From NCBI RefSeq assembly GCF_013433315.1, contig NZ_WXVV01000010.1, positions 1 through 64,000 of the forward strand: a stretch of 64,000 bases of DNA. The letters are read 5' to 3'. Shown in pieces: positions 43,720 to 52,356 of the stretch; the stretch's first letter is position 1; each line of letters opens with the position of its first letter. Below the pieces are notes generated by a model, which was not told the origin of the DNA, did no database searches, and saw only the letters and a program-made list of their open reading frames with translations. The DNA is from Pseudomonas crudilactis (lineage in GTDB: Bacteria; Pseudomonadota; Gammaproteobacteria; Pseudomonadales; Pseudomonadaceae). Position numbers and translations under genes: made by a program.

Positions 43720-44085
43720 ATGTTCAAAATTACGCCAAACCCGCCAGAAACCGATCCAATCCCCTACGACGCCGCGCTCGAACCTCTAAACATCAAAGAG
43801 GCCGCCGACCGCGCGATCAACTTCTACCTCAATCCCTCGGCGCTGAAGACTTCAATCCCCACCCGCAAGACCGGCAAGATCTACCTCATCGATCCCACAG
43901 TGGATAACGAAACCCTGCTCGTCGAAGCCACTGAAACCTTGTCCTCAGCCACTGACATGGCCCGCGATCTCGCCGATTCAATTGACCCTTCACAGCGCAA
44001 AAAGATGCTGATCCTGCAACAGGTGATCATGCTCAGTGAACTGGTGGTCGGCCGAGTTCTGGATAACCAGCGCTTGCCGCACTAG
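43720..44085 (+). CDS. DUF6124-family small protein, copy 1
   Basis: A 121-residue soluble protein (MFKITPNPPETDPIPYD, AADRAINFYLNPSA, IDPTVDNETLLVEATETL). To my knowledge this matches DUF6124, common in Pseudomonas and of unknown function. The ATG at 43720 lacks a good classical ribosome site; the adjacent sequence TAAGCGAG pairs with an upstream arm of the leader. It precedes a paralog at 44204. Confidence 0.75.
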   Translation: MFKITPNPPETDPIPYDAALEPLNIKEAADRAINFYLNPSALKTSIPTRKTGKIYLIDPTVDNETLLVEATETLSSATDMARDLADSIDPSQRKKMLILQQVIMLSELVVGRVLDNQRLPH

Positions 44086-44203
44086 TCGCGATGCAGATGG
44101 GTGAGGGGGCTCGCTCCCTCATTGCACAGAAGCGTCCGCAATCGCGGCGCTTCACGCCTTCTATCAAAAGACCTGAAGCGGTTCTTGTCTGGAGTTTCAG
44201 CAG

Positions 44204-44560
44204 ATGTCTCAGCCACCCGAACCACCGGTCACCGACCTGGTGTCCCCGTACGCATCGCCCAATTCAAGAAAGCTTCACGAAGCGGCAGAGCGTGCGCTCG
44301 ACCATTACCTGTTGCCTGCCGCGATCATGGCCACACCCTATACGCCCAGCACGATGTTCATGGTTAACCCGCAATCTGACGCCGAGTCCTTGCTGAGCAA
44401 TGCCAGCGGTTCCCTCGCGTCCGCCACGGTCATGCTCGGCAATTTTGCCGGGGTGCTGGAGGGATCGAACCGCCATACCCTGTTGGGTATTGCGCAAGTG
44501 GTCATGTTGGGGGAATTGGCAGTCAATAAGGCATTGGATCTGGTTGTGCCAACCGAGTAG
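44204..44560 (+). CDS. DUF6124-family small protein, copy 2
   Basis: A 118-residue paralog of the preceding protein (MSQPPEPPVTD, AAERALDHYLLP, NPQSDAESLLSNASGSLASAT). GGAG lies 10 bp before the ATG. A short palindrome GAGGG...CCCTC in the 118-bp intergenic gap may separate the two. Function unknown. Confidence 0.78.
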   Translation: MSQPPEPPVTDLVSPYASPNSRKLHEAAERALDHYLLPAAIMATPYTPSTMFMVNPQSDAESLLSNASGSLASATVMLGNFAGVLEGSNRHTLLGIAQVVMLGELAVNKALDLVVPTE

Positions 44561-44580
44561 TCGCTCACGTTAATAATCAA

Positions 44581-44612
44581 GCAGTCAGCCATTGCGGCTG
44601 ACTGCTTTTTTG
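44581..44612 (+). terminator. Terminator after the DUF6124 pair
   Basis: GCAGTCAGCC (44581-44590) and GGCTGACTGC (44596-44605) form a perfect 10-bp stem with a 5-base loop, followed by six T residues. Confidence 0.88.
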
Positions 44613-44615
44613 TTT

Positions 44616-45644
44616 CTACAGGTGATCGGCGTCGATCACGGCTTTGGCAAACGCCTGCGGATCTTCCTGCGGCAAGTTGTGGCCAATCCCGCCGTTGATC
44701 AAACGGAACTGATACTTGCCGGTAAAGCGCTTGGCGTAATCTTCCGGCGCCGGGTGCGGCGCACCGTTGGCATCGCCTTCAAGGGTAATGGTCGGCACGC
44801 TGATCGACGGTGCGGTAGCGAGTTTCTGCTCCAGCGCTGCGTATTTCGCTTCGCCCTGAACCAGGCCCAGACGCCAGCGGTAGTTGAACACGGTGATGTC
44901 GACATGATCAGGGTTCTCCAGCGCCTTGGCGCTGCGGTCGAACGTGGCGTCGTCGAACTTCCATTGTGGCGAAGCGTTTTGCCAGATCAGTTTGGCGAAG
45001 TCGTGGGTGTTCTTCGCATAGCCGGCACGGCCACGGTCAGTCGCAAAGTAGAACTGATACCACCACTGCAATTCAGCCTTGGGCGGCAGCGGGTTCTGCC
45101 CGGCAGCCTGATTGCCGATCAGATAACCACTGACCGACACCAGCGCTTTCACACGTTCCGGCCACAGCGCCGAAACGATGTCTGCCGAACGTGCGCCCCA
45201 GTCATAACCGCCGAGCACCGCTTGCTTGATCTTCAGCGCATCCATGAAGTCGATGACATCACTGGCCAGCGCCGCCGGTTGGCCATTGCGCAAGGTGTCT
45301 TTGGAGAGGAACTGCGTATCGCCATAACCGCGTGCATACGGCATCAACACCCGATAACCCTTGGCTGCGAGCAGCGGCGCGACTTCGTCGTAGCTGTGAA
45401 TGTCGTAGGGCCAGCCGTGCAACAGGATCACCACCGGGCCATTCGCAGGGCCGGTTTCGGCGTAGGCGACGTCGAGCACGCCGGCCTTCACATGTTTGAG
45501 CGGACCGAAAGGCGAGGGCGCGGAATAACTGGCGGCCGCAGGCTCATTGGTTTGCGCTTGAGTAGTGCCAAAAGCGCTGAACAACGACAAAGCCAGAATC
45601 GACAAACCGAACGCGGTGTTGCGGGTGTGCAGTGCCTTTTTCAT
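44616..45644 (-). CDS. Exported alpha/beta hydrolase, epoxide-hydrolase/dehalogenase-like
   Basis: A 342-residue protein with a signal peptide (NTAFGLSILALSLFSAFG). The mature enzyme has the HGWP oxyanion motif (VILLHGWPYDIHSY), the nucleophile elbow GGYDWGA with Asp as nucleophile, and the terminal GGIGHNLPQEDP His. An Asp nucleophile indicates an epoxide hydrolase or haloalkane dehalogenase rather than an esterase. ATG 45644 has GGAG upstream. Located in the periplasm; substrate unknown. Confidence 0.85.
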   Translation of the reverse strand: MKKALHTRNTAFGLSILALSLFSAFGTTQAQTNEPAAASYSAPSPFGPLKHVKAGVLDVAYAETGPANGPVVILLHGWPYDIHSYDEVAPLLAAKGYRVLMPYARGYGDTQFLSKDTLRNGQPAALASDVIDFMDALKIKQAVLGGYDWGARSADIVSALWPERVKALVSVSGYLIGNQAAGQNPLPPKAELQWWYQFYFATDRGRAGYAKNTHDFAKLIWQNASPQWKFDDATFDRSAKALENPDHVDITVFNYRWRLGLVQGEAKYAALEQKLATAPSISVPTITLEGDANGAPHPAPEDYAKRFTGKYQFRLINGGIGHNLPQEDPQAFAKAVIDADHL

Positions 45645-45962
45645 GATGACGTCTCCTTTGCGAACCGTTGGCCGAGGGGTCTTGGTGAGCCCTTGAAACC
45701 TTGAGTGCATTTGAGCGTTGGGACGTATCTGGCCTGTGTCGTAAAACGGCTTTGTTGAAAGTCGATGTGTCGCGGTGGGGTTGGTACACAGTGTGATACA
45801 CGGCGCGAAACCGACTCAGCATGGGCCTGATTCAGGCCAAAATAATAAGTCGCTGTTTTAAAACAAAAAATATTTCACTTCGCGCTTCCCAAAGCGAAAA
45901 AACCTTGGTAAATTGCGCCCCGTTCTCACAGCGAACCTAACGAAGTAGCTGGAAAGAGCAGT
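45645..45962. other. Divergent promoter region between the exported hydrolase and tRNA-Gln
   Basis: No gene is supported. The region holds the minus-strand promoter of the hydrolase and the promoter of tRNA-Gln; AT-rich sequence lies at about 45838-45910, and GTACACAGTGTGATACAC near 45783 is partly palindromic and could be an operator. No motif was assigned with confidence. Confidence 0.4.
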
Positions 45963-46037
45963 AGGGGCGTCGCCAAGCGGTAAGGCAGCAGGTTTTGATC
46001 CTGCCATGCGTTGGTTCGAATCCAGCCGCCCCTGCCA
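45963..46037 (+). tRNA. tRNA-Gln (anticodon TTG)
   Basis: The acceptor stem AGGGGCG/CGCCCCT, the anticodon stem GCAGG/CCTGC with loop TTTTGAT (anticodon TTG), the T-arm GGTTCGAATCC and an encoded CCA are all present. The discriminator base is G. Confidence 0.97.
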
Positions 46038-46042
46038 TATTC

Positions 46043-46080
46043 GAAAAAACGCCAACTTCGCAAGAAGTTGGCGTTTTTTT
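46043..46080. terminator. Bidirectional terminator after tRNA-Gln
   Basis: AACGCCAACTTC and GAAGTTGGCGTT form a perfect 12-bp stem with a GCAA loop, flanked by an A-run on the left and a T-run on the right, so it can terminate tRNA-Gln and serve convergent rlhA. Confidence 0.92.
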
Positions 46081-46149
46081 ATGCCTGCGATTTGGCCAGG
46101 CAAAGCGGGCAGACGTGCGCGGCGCCGAAGCACCGCGCACGCCGTCCAC

Positions 46150-48138
46150 TCAGTGCGGTGCGCGCGGAATGGTTTTCATCAGGTCTTCGGGGCTGATGTG
46201 GCCGACCACGCTGCCCGGTTGCGGCAGGTTGAGGATGTGGCCTTTCATCTTGCCGATGATGTGCATCTCGCACGGCTTGCAATCGAACTTCAGCGTCAGC
46301 ACTTCATCGCCGTGGATCAACTGCATCGGCGCGACTTTGGTGCGCACACCGGTCACGCCTTTCGCCTGTTTCGGGCACAGGTTGAAGGAGAAGCGCAGGC
46401 AGTGCTTGGTGATCATCACCGGCACTTCGCCCGGCTCTTCGTGTGCTTCGTACGCAGCGTCGATCAGCTTCACGCCGTGACGGTGGTAGAAGTCGCGCGC
46501 CTTCTGGTTGTAGACGTTGGCGAGGAAGGTCAGGTGCGAATCCGGGTACACCGGCGGCGGGCTGGTTTCGGCTTTACGGCCGCCACGCGGGTGCGCAGCG
46601 ACACGGGCGGCGGTCAGGTTCTCGATCACTTCGCGGCGCAGGGCTTTGAGCTGCGAGTTGGGGATGAAGAACGCCTGCGGCGCATCCAGTTTGATGTCGG
46701 TGGCGTGGTACTGCGTGGTGCCGAGCTGGCCGAGCAGATCGCGCAATTGTTCCAGCGCCTGCTCAGGCTTGTTGGCGACACCGAACGGACCGGGCAGGGT
46801 GACGCTGGCGCTGATGCCTTCTTCGCTGGTGGCGGTCACTTCCAGTTGTTCTTCACGCAGACGTGCGACCCAGCTCAAGGCCACGCGACGCTCCGAAGAC
46901 GTCTTTTGCAGCGCCTGCTGCCAGTTGTGATCGAGGTTGCGATTCAACGGATGATTCGGGCGCAGCTTGAACAGGCCTTCGGGCATTTCGTTCGGCTCGA
47001 CGCGATAGCGGTAGCGCTTCTCGCCGTCTTCTTCGAACTCGCCTTTGGCTTCGGCGATGTTGGCGCGGAAACCGACCACTTCGCGTTTGACCAGCACGTT
47101 CAAGCCATCGCCGTTGGACAGCGGCTCTTGCGTGACAACCTGCATGTCGCGTTTGCCGACTTTCTCGACGGTGCCGACTGGCAGACCGGTGAAGGTCGGC
47201 GAGTCGAAAGCGCCGATGTCGATCTTGCGATCAGTAACGAAGTAATCAGTGCTGCCACGGTGGAAAGTCTTTTCCGGGTCAGGCAGGAAGAAGTGCGCGG
47301 TGCGGCCGCTGGAGGCGCGGGCCAGGTCCGGGCGGTCTTCGAGCACGTCGTCGAGACGCTGACGGTAATAGGCGGTGATGTTCTTCACATAACCCATGTC
47401 CTTGTAGCGACCCTCGATCTTGAACGAGCGCACACCGGCTTCAACCAGTGCGCGGATGTTGGCGCTCTGGTTGTTGTCTTTCATCGACAGCAGGTGTTTT
47501 TCGTAGGCGATCACGCCACCCTTTTCATCTTTGAGGGTGTACGGCAAACGGCAGGCCTGCGAGCAGTCGCCACGGTTGGCGCTGCGCCCGGTTTGCGCGT
47601 GGGAGATGTTGCACTGGCCGGAGAAGGCCACGCACAACGCGCCATGAATGAAGAACTCGATGGCGGCGTCGGTTTCGTCGGCGATGGCGCGAATCTCTTG
47701 CAGGTTCAGCTCACGGGCCAAGACCAACTGCGAGAAACCGGCCTGATCGAGGAACTTCGCCCGCTCCAGCGTACGAATGTCGGTCTGGGTCGAGGCGTGC
47801 AGCTCGATCGGCGGAATGTCCAGCTCCATCACGCCCAGATCCTGAACGATCAGCGCGTCGACACCGGCGTCGTACAACTGATGGATCAGCTTGCGTGCCG
47901 GTTCCAGTTCGTTGTCGTGCAGGATGGTGTTGATGGTGGTGAAGATGCGCGCGTGATACTTGCGGGCGAATTCCACCAGTTCGGCGATTTCGCCGACTTC
48001 GTTGCAGGCGTTGTGGCGCGCGCCGAAGCTCGGGCCGCCGATGTACACGGCGTCGGCGCCGTGCAGGATCGCCTCACGGGCGATGGCGACATCGCGGGCA
48101 GGGCTGAGCAATTCCAGATGATGCTTGGGCAAGGACAT
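46150..48138 (-). CDS. rlhA: Peptidase-U32-family 23S rRNA hydroxylase RlhA
   Basis: A 662-residue protein of the U32 family with the C-terminal extra domain typical of RlhA (YdcP; about 650 residues), which hydroxylates C2501 of 23S rRNA in E. coli. Motifs: ELLSPARDVAIAREAI, HGADAVYIGGPSFGAR, and the iron-sulfur/substrate cysteines in HGALCVAFSGQCN and GDCSQACRLPY. The start is the MSLPKHHLELL methionine; an upstream frame to 48282 has no similarity to the family. Gene name is by family resemblance. Confidence 0.88.
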   Translation of the reverse strand: MSLPKHHLELLSPARDVAIAREAILHGADAVYIGGPSFGARHNACNEVGEIAELVEFARKYHARIFTTINTILHDNELEPARKLIHQLYDAGVDALIVQDLGVMELDIPPIELHASTQTDIRTLERAKFLDQAGFSQLVLARELNLQEIRAIADETDAAIEFFIHGALCVAFSGQCNISHAQTGRSANRGDCSQACRLPYTLKDEKGGVIAYEKHLLSMKDNNQSANIRALVEAGVRSFKIEGRYKDMGYVKNITAYYRQRLDDVLEDRPDLARASSGRTAHFFLPDPEKTFHRGSTDYFVTDRKIDIGAFDSPTFTGLPVGTVEKVGKRDMQVVTQEPLSNGDGLNVLVKREVVGFRANIAEAKGEFEEDGEKRYRYRVEPNEMPEGLFKLRPNHPLNRNLDHNWQQALQKTSSERRVALSWVARLREEQLEVTATSEEGISASVTLPGPFGVANKPEQALEQLRDLLGQLGTTQYHATDIKLDAPQAFFIPNSQLKALRREVIENLTAARVAAHPRGGRKAETSPPPVYPDSHLTFLANVYNQKARDFYHRHGVKLIDAAYEAHEEPGEVPVMITKHCLRFSFNLCPKQAKGVTGVRTKVAPMQLIHGDEVLTLKFDCKPCEMHIIGKMKGHILNLPQPGSVVGHISPEDLMKTIPRAPH

Positions 48139-48245
48139 AGTTTTTTTAGTCAGGCTGTCACGGTTAGGCGCGCATTCTACCCGTGAAACGCGCGCCCGGC
48201 ACGCCTGTGCTGCCCGATGGCACAGGGCATTGTCACCTTGACCCT

Positions 48246-48335
48246 TGTGGGAGCGAGCTTGCTCGCGAAGGCGGCAGGACATTCAACATCAATGGAGACT
48301 GAACTGACGCTTTCGCGAGCAAGCTCGCTCCCACA
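48246..48335. repeat. REP doublet (REPIN-like), outward orientation
   Basis: GTGGGAGCGAGCTTGCTCGC and its inverted copy GCGAGCAAGCTCGCTCCCAC are separated by about 46 bp. Both copies contain their own short palindrome, and the pair can form a long hairpin. The orientation is opposite to the doublet at 14816. It lies between rlhA and the RidA gene. Confidence 0.9.
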
Positions 48336-48354
48336 AGGGGTTGTGCAGTGAGTC

Positions 48355-48735
48355 TCAGGCCTTGGCGGCCATTGCGGTGACTTCCACACGCATGCCTTCA
48401 ACTGCCAGCGAGGCCACACCCACAGCGGCGCGTACCGGCCATGGCTTGGCGAAAAAGCGTTTGTACACCTCGTTGAACGCAGCGCGATCAGCCATGTCGG
48501 TCAGGTAGATGGTCAGGTGCATGACCCGATCCATCGAGCTGCCGGCGCGTTCCAGGGCGACTTTCAACGCTTGCAATGTGCACTCACTTTGCTCGGTGAT
48601 GCCACCCAGTTCCAGGCTGCCATCGGCACGGGTCGGGATCTGGGTCGACACCATGATCCCAGCGAAGGTCGCTACGTCGGAAGAAATCGAGTCTGCGTCC
48701 GGATCCGGGGTGAAGGTGATGTCTTGGCTGGCCAT
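48355..48735 (-). CDS. RidA-family protein
   Basis: A 126-residue RidA/YjgF-fold protein (VMHLTIYLTDMADRAAFNEV, RAAVGVASLAVEGMRVEVTA). The active-site Arg in RAAVGVASL is retained, so enamine/imine deaminase activity is likely. It starts with ATG in front of MASQDITF and stands alone, 80 bp downstream of the GST gene on the same strand. Confidence 0.88.
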   Translation of the reverse strand: MASQDITFTPDPDADSISSDVATFAGIMVSTQIPTRADGSLELGGITEQSECTLQALKVALERAGSSMDRVMHLTIYLTDMADRAAFNEVYKRFFAKPWPVRAAVGVASLAVEGMRVEVTAMAAKA

Positions 48736-48816
48736 GTTGATCCCTTGTCTGAGCGAGTAAATCGCGCCAGTTTACAGATTCATTGGCGACATCGCCCGTT
48801 TGCGTATCGGCACGGA

Positions 48817-49428
48817 TCAGACCGGATGCGTGGCTTGTTCTGCCGCGATGGCCGAGCGTACGCTTGGGCGCTCGGCTACGCGCTTTACGTAGGTCGCCAG
48901 TACCGGCCAGTTTTCAATGTCGATATTGAACGTCGGCAGCCACTGCAGGACGGTGAACAAATAGGCGTCGGCCACGCTGAATGTGCTCATCAGATAGTCC
49001 TGGGGGGCGAGTGTCTGGCTGAGAAAGTCCAGGCGCTTGAACAGTGTTTGTTTGAAGATCGCCTTGATCGACTCCGGGATCTCATTGTTGAACAGCGGCG
49101 CGCTGGCGCCGTGGATTTCGCTGCTGATGAAGTTCAGATGCTCCTGCAAACGCGAGCGTTCCCACGTGCCATTGGCCGGCGCCAGTTTATGCTGCGGAAC
49201 CTGATCGGCCAGGTATTGAAGAATAGCCGGCCCCTCCGTCAATACCTCGCCGTTTTCCAGCAACAAGGCAGCCACGTATCCCTTGGGATTGATCTCGCGA
49301 AAGTCGCGTCCATCGGCAGTGCGCTTGCTGTGGTTATTGACGCGAATCAGCTCGAACGGCAAGCCCAGTTCCCGCAACACAATGTGCGATGACAGCGAGC
49401 AGGTCATCAGCGCGAAATACAGTTTCAT
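48817..49428 (-). CDS. gstA: Glutathione S-transferase, GstA-like
   Basis: A 203-residue beta-class GST close in length and sequence to E. coli GstA. The active-site region MKLYFALMTCSLSSHIVLRE contains the Cys10-equivalent; NPKGYVAALLL and TEGPAILQYLAD bind glutathione. The C-terminal FSVADAYLFTVLQW helix is typical. ATG 49428 is the natural start. It is divergent from a LysR gene 109 bp away. Confidence 0.92.
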   Translation of the reverse strand: MKLYFALMTCSLSSHIVLRELGLPFELIRVNNHSKRTADGRDFREINPKGYVAALLLENGEVLTEGPAILQYLADQVPQHKLAPANGTWERSRLQEHLNFISSEIHGASAPLFNNEIPESIKAIFKQTLFKRLDFLSQTLAPQDYLMSTFSVADAYLFTVLQWLPTFNIDIENWPVLATYVKRVAERPSVRSAIAAEQATHPV

Positions 49429-49499
49429 GGCAGATCCTTGTTGAAAGAAGGCGCCAGAATCCATCGTCACTGAGCGTTTCGCAAAGGTCATTTCAAGTG

Positions 49500-49537
49500 A
49501 TAGCGTATGACAAAATCTCATGAGTGTTTAACGCTAT
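49500..49537. promoter_or_regulatory. Palindrome between gstA and the LysR gene
   Basis: ATAGCGT (49500-49506) and ACGCTAT (49531-49537) form a perfect 7-bp inverted repeat with a 24-bp spacer, ending at the LysR start codon. It is a plausible LysR operator shared by the divergent genes. Confidence 0.5.
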
Positions 49538-50446
49538 ATGGTCGCCAGATTACCTTCCTTGAATGGCTTGAGAGCCTTCGAGTCCGCCGCGCGGCACATG
49601 AGCTTTACTCAGGCTGCGCAAGAACTGAACGTCACGCAAACCGCCATCAGCCATCAGATTCGCAGACTGGAGGCGGAGCTTGATGTGTCGCTGTTTTTGC
49701 GGCTCAAGGACGGCCTGGCACTGACTGAGGCAGGGCAGGCTTACTTGCCGGGTATCCGCTCGGCGTTTCATGAGTTGCGCTATTCGACGGAGCAGTTGTT
49801 CGCGACACGCGACAACACAGTGCTGACCATCAGCACATTAGTGTCGGTCGCGTCCAAATGGTTGTTGCCGCGCCTGCCGGCCTTTCAGCAGACGTTCCCT
49901 GATATCGAAGTGCGGGTCAGCGCCGCCACCGATCTGGTGGATTTTCGCCATGGCGGGATTGATGCGGCGATTCGTTATGGTCGCGGTGACTGGAAGGGCT
50001 TGCGTGCGGACTGGCTGATGTCCGATGAAATCTTCCCGGTGTGCAGTCCGGCCTTGCTCAAGGGTGGGAAGGCCTTACAGACGCCGGCCGATCTGGCCAA
50101 CCACACGATGCTGCAAGTCAGCGGCATGACCGCCGCAGACTGGAACACCTGGCTGAGCGCGGCGGATCAGCCAGCGAAACTGGCCAAAGGGTCGCGACTG
50201 ACCTTCGACCTGGCGATGATGGCGGTGCAGGCAGCCGTTGACGGGCAGGGGGTATGCATCGGGCGCTCGACCTATGTCGACGATGACCTGCGAGCCGGAC
50301 GATTGGTGGCGCCTTTCGCTTTGCGCCTGAAGGATGATCTGGGCTTCTATCTGGTGACGCCCCATGAAACCGCCAACTCGAAGAAAATCGTCGCCTTGAG
50401 GACATGGCTGTTGGCGCAGTGCCAAAGCAGCGAAAGGTTTGTTTAA
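49538..50446 (+). CDS. LysR-family regulator, GcvA-like
   Basis: A 302-residue LysR regulator (LNGLRAFESAARHMSFTQAA, NVTQTAISHQIRRLEAELDV) of the GcvA/AmpR-type subgroup. It is divergent from gstA, which is the probable target. The ATG at 49538 immediately follows an inverted repeat. Confidence 0.92.
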   Translation: MVARLPSLNGLRAFESAARHMSFTQAAQELNVTQTAISHQIRRLEAELDVSLFLRLKDGLALTEAGQAYLPGIRSAFHELRYSTEQLFATRDNTVLTISTLVSVASKWLLPRLPAFQQTFPDIEVRVSAATDLVDFRHGGIDAAIRYGRGDWKGLRADWLMSDEIFPVCSPALLKGGKALQTPADLANHTMLQVSGMTAADWNTWLSAADQPAKLAKGSRLTFDLAMMAVQAAVDGQGVCIGRSTYVDDDLRAGRLVAPFALRLKDDLGFYLVTPHETANSKKIVALRTWLLAQCQSSERFV

Positions 50447-50569
50447 GCGTGTATCAATCCGCACCGGATACACATGCCAATAACAAACAACGGGTTCACG
50501 ACACATCCACGCTACATGCCCCACACACAGTAGAGGTCACACCACCACTACGCACAAGAGGGCTACATC

Positions 50570-50983
50570 ATGCGCCGTCCACTCTTTCTGGCAACCACCG
50601 CCATTCTCGCTTCCCTGACCGGCATCGCACACGCCGCTGACACGCAACCCAAGAGCTGGCAGCAAGGACTTAGCCGCACCGATCTGGTTCGCCAGGACCT
50701 CGGCGCTGCGGATCGCGAAGTGATCCAGGCGCGGGTCGATTTCGAGTCCGGCGTGGCCTCACCAAGGCATGCGCATCCGGGCGTCGAGGTGGCATACGTG
50801 ATCAGCGGCACTTTCGAATATCAACTGGAGGGCAGGGCACCGGTGACGCTGAAGGCGGGTGACTCGCTGTTCATTCCGGAAGGGGTTGCGCATATCGCCA
50901 AAAACATTGGCTCGGACAAGGGCTCGGAGTTGGCGACTTATGTTGTGAAGAAGGGCGAGCCCGTGTTGATTCTCAAGCCGTGA
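50570..50983 (+). CDS. Exported cupin-domain protein
   Basis: A 137-residue protein with a Sec signal peptide (cleavage near IAHAADT) and one cupin domain. Metal ligands are visible in PRHAHPGVEVAYVISG and in LFIPEGVAHIAKN. The domain resembles small periplasmic cupins with dioxygenase-like metal sites; function unknown. It lies 123 bp after the LysR gene. Confidence 0.83.
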   Translation: MRRPLFLATTAILASLTGIAHAADTQPKSWQQGLSRTDLVRQDLGAADREVIQARVDFESGVASPRHAHPGVEVAYVISGTFEYQLEGRAPVTLKAGDSLFIPEGVAHIAKNIGSDKGSELATYVVKKGEPVLILKP

Positions 50984-50986
50984 GAC

Positions 50987-51196
50987 TCAATGAAGTGTCA
51001 CCGCTCGGCGACTCTCGCCGATGCGGATCCGGTCGAGCGCCCGGTTCAAGGCATCCAGCGCGTCGAGAAGCGCTTTGGCTTCTGCTTCTCGACCATCGCC
51101 CCACAGACGTTCGGCCATTTTGTTCAAGGCCTGGATGGCGCGCTCGATGTCCGCAGCGGTGGCGGCCTCTCGGGCGACGGGTGGTTTTTTCGGCAT
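50987..51196 (-). CDS. Small helical protein, function unknown
   Basis: A 69-residue, mainly helical, Ala/Arg-rich protein (MPKKPPVAREAATAADIERA). GGA lies about nine bases before the ATG. It is convergent with the cupin gene, with 3 bp between the stops. No family is recognised. Confidence 0.6.
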   Translation of the reverse strand: MPKKPPVAREAATAADIERAIQALNKMAERLWGDGREAEAKALLDALDALNRALDRIRIGESRRAVTLH

Positions 51197-51525
51197 TCGT
51201 TGCTGTCCTGCAAGGCAAAAAGTATTCGCCGGAGAAAGTTTGAATTAGTCAGTTGCCTGCCCGGTCGAGAATTATGAACGCAGTCAATCTGACGAGGTAC
51301 GAATGGGCCGGCGGTCTGAGCCAGGAGTTTACCGCCGCGGCTCATGGATTAAACGGTGCACTTCCCTGAATTGACTTGCTTGCACTGAAGGCGATGCTCT
51401 TTCCAACCCACCACTTCTCCAGATAGCGATCAAGCATAACGATCTGTATCGATACCATTTCAGCCCTGACATAATCCGCCTCATGATTAACGCCGTCACA
51501 ATCGGCCAATATTTCGGAAAGATAA
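51197..51525. other. Intergenic stretch with no supported gene
   Basis: About 330 bp between the small helical protein and the acyltransferase. It is more AT-rich toward the right. A minus-strand frame of 65 codons (51342-51539) begins inside the next gene and has no ribosome site. No repeat or RNA element is recognised. Confidence 0.45.
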
Positions 51526-52074
51526 ATGAGGGATTTCAAGGAGCTGTGCGCTTACCTGAAGGAGGAAATTGCTACCAAGGAAGACGGCAGCGTAAAACTG
51601 AGCACCCTGATCAACAGGGTTCTGGCCAAAGAACGGTACCACTACGTTTTCTGGTTCAGGATTGCCCAGTACCTGCACAACAAGCCTCGCGGGTTCTGGA
51701 ACTATAAGAAGTGGGCAAAGCGGATAAATCGAAAACTGATCCGCGAGCACAACATCGACATTGGTTTGTCGGCACAAATCGGTCCGGGTATCTGCTTCTC
51801 GCATCGCATCGGCATCGTCATTACCCATCGGGCCATCATCGGCCGAAACCTTCGCCTTCGCCAGAACACCACCATCGGTTCCAAGGACTATACCCAAGGT
51901 CACGTGCGCCTCGGTGACAACGTCGAAATCGGCGCAAACGTCTGCATCGTCGGTGAAATCAATATCGGCAACAACGTGACGATCGGCGCCCAGGCGTTCG
52001 TGAACAAGGATATTCCAGACAACACCGTGTATTACACCGAGTACCGGCCGACTTATCGGGCCAAGCCGAAGTAA
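51526..52074 (+). CDS. Hexapeptide-repeat O-acetyltransferase (serine acetyltransferase-like)
   Basis: A 182-residue left-handed beta-helix acetyltransferase. The helical N-terminal segment is followed by hexapeptide repeats (IGLSAQIGPGICFSHR, IVITHRAIIGRNLRL, TTIGSKD, VEIGANVCIVGEINIGNNVT). It resembles the CysE-like acyltransferases used in surface-sugar biosynthesis; the usual N-terminal CysE domain is shortened. GGAAAG lies before the ATG. Confidence 0.8.
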   Translation: MRDFKELCAYLKEEIATKEDGSVKLSTLINRVLAKERYHYVFWFRIAQYLHNKPRGFWNYKKWAKRINRKLIREHNIDIGLSAQIGPGICFSHRIGIVITHRAIIGRNLRLRQNTTIGSKDYTQGHVRLGDNVEIGANVCIVGEINIGNNVTIGAQAFVNKDIPDNTVYYTEYRPTYRAKPK

Positions 52075-52105
52075 GGTGATGGTTCAGTTGCCGAATCCCA
52101 GAAAC

Positions 52106-52135
52106 GACAAAGCCCTGAATAATCAGGGCTTTGTC
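52106..52135. terminator. Terminator-like stem between acyltransferase and tRNA-Ser
   Basis: GACAAAGCCCTGA and TCAGGGCTTTGTC form a perfect 13-bp stem with an ATAA loop. T residues are part of the stem rather than a tail. Confidence 0.75.
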
Positions 52136-52146
52136 GGTACAAAATA

Positions 52147-52234
52147 TGGCGGAGGCGATGGGATTCGAACTCATGGACCTGTTACAGTCGACGGTTTTCA
52201 AGACCGTTGCCTTAAACCACTCGGCCACACCTCC
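52147..52234 (-). tRNA. tRNA-Ser (anticodon TGA)
   Basis: Read on the minus strand: acceptor GGAGGTG/CGCCTCC, anticodon stem ACGGT/ACCGT with loop CTTGAAA (anticodon TGA), a long variable arm, T-arm GTTCGAATC and encoded CCA. Length is 88 nt, as expected for class II tRNA-Ser. Confidence 0.97.
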
Positions 52235-52356
52235 GTTGCGTTGCGGGCGCCATAATACCTGAATGAAACACACTGTCAAACTCTCTGCATGGCTTGTTAC
52301 AGAGCGTCTGTTATGATCTTTGCGACTGAACGTTTCAAACCAACAGGAGTGTCGCC

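Noticed and set aside
44091..44396. Plus-strand frame between the DUF6124 genes
   Set aside because: Overlaps the second DUF6124 gene in another frame and has no ribosome site.
46006..48186. 726-codon plus-strand frame opposite rlhA
   Set aside because: Shadow of rlhA, which has clear family motifs and an intact length.
51342..51539. 65-codon minus-strand frame
   Set aside because: Begins inside the acyltransferase gene, has no ribosome site and no recognisable fold.
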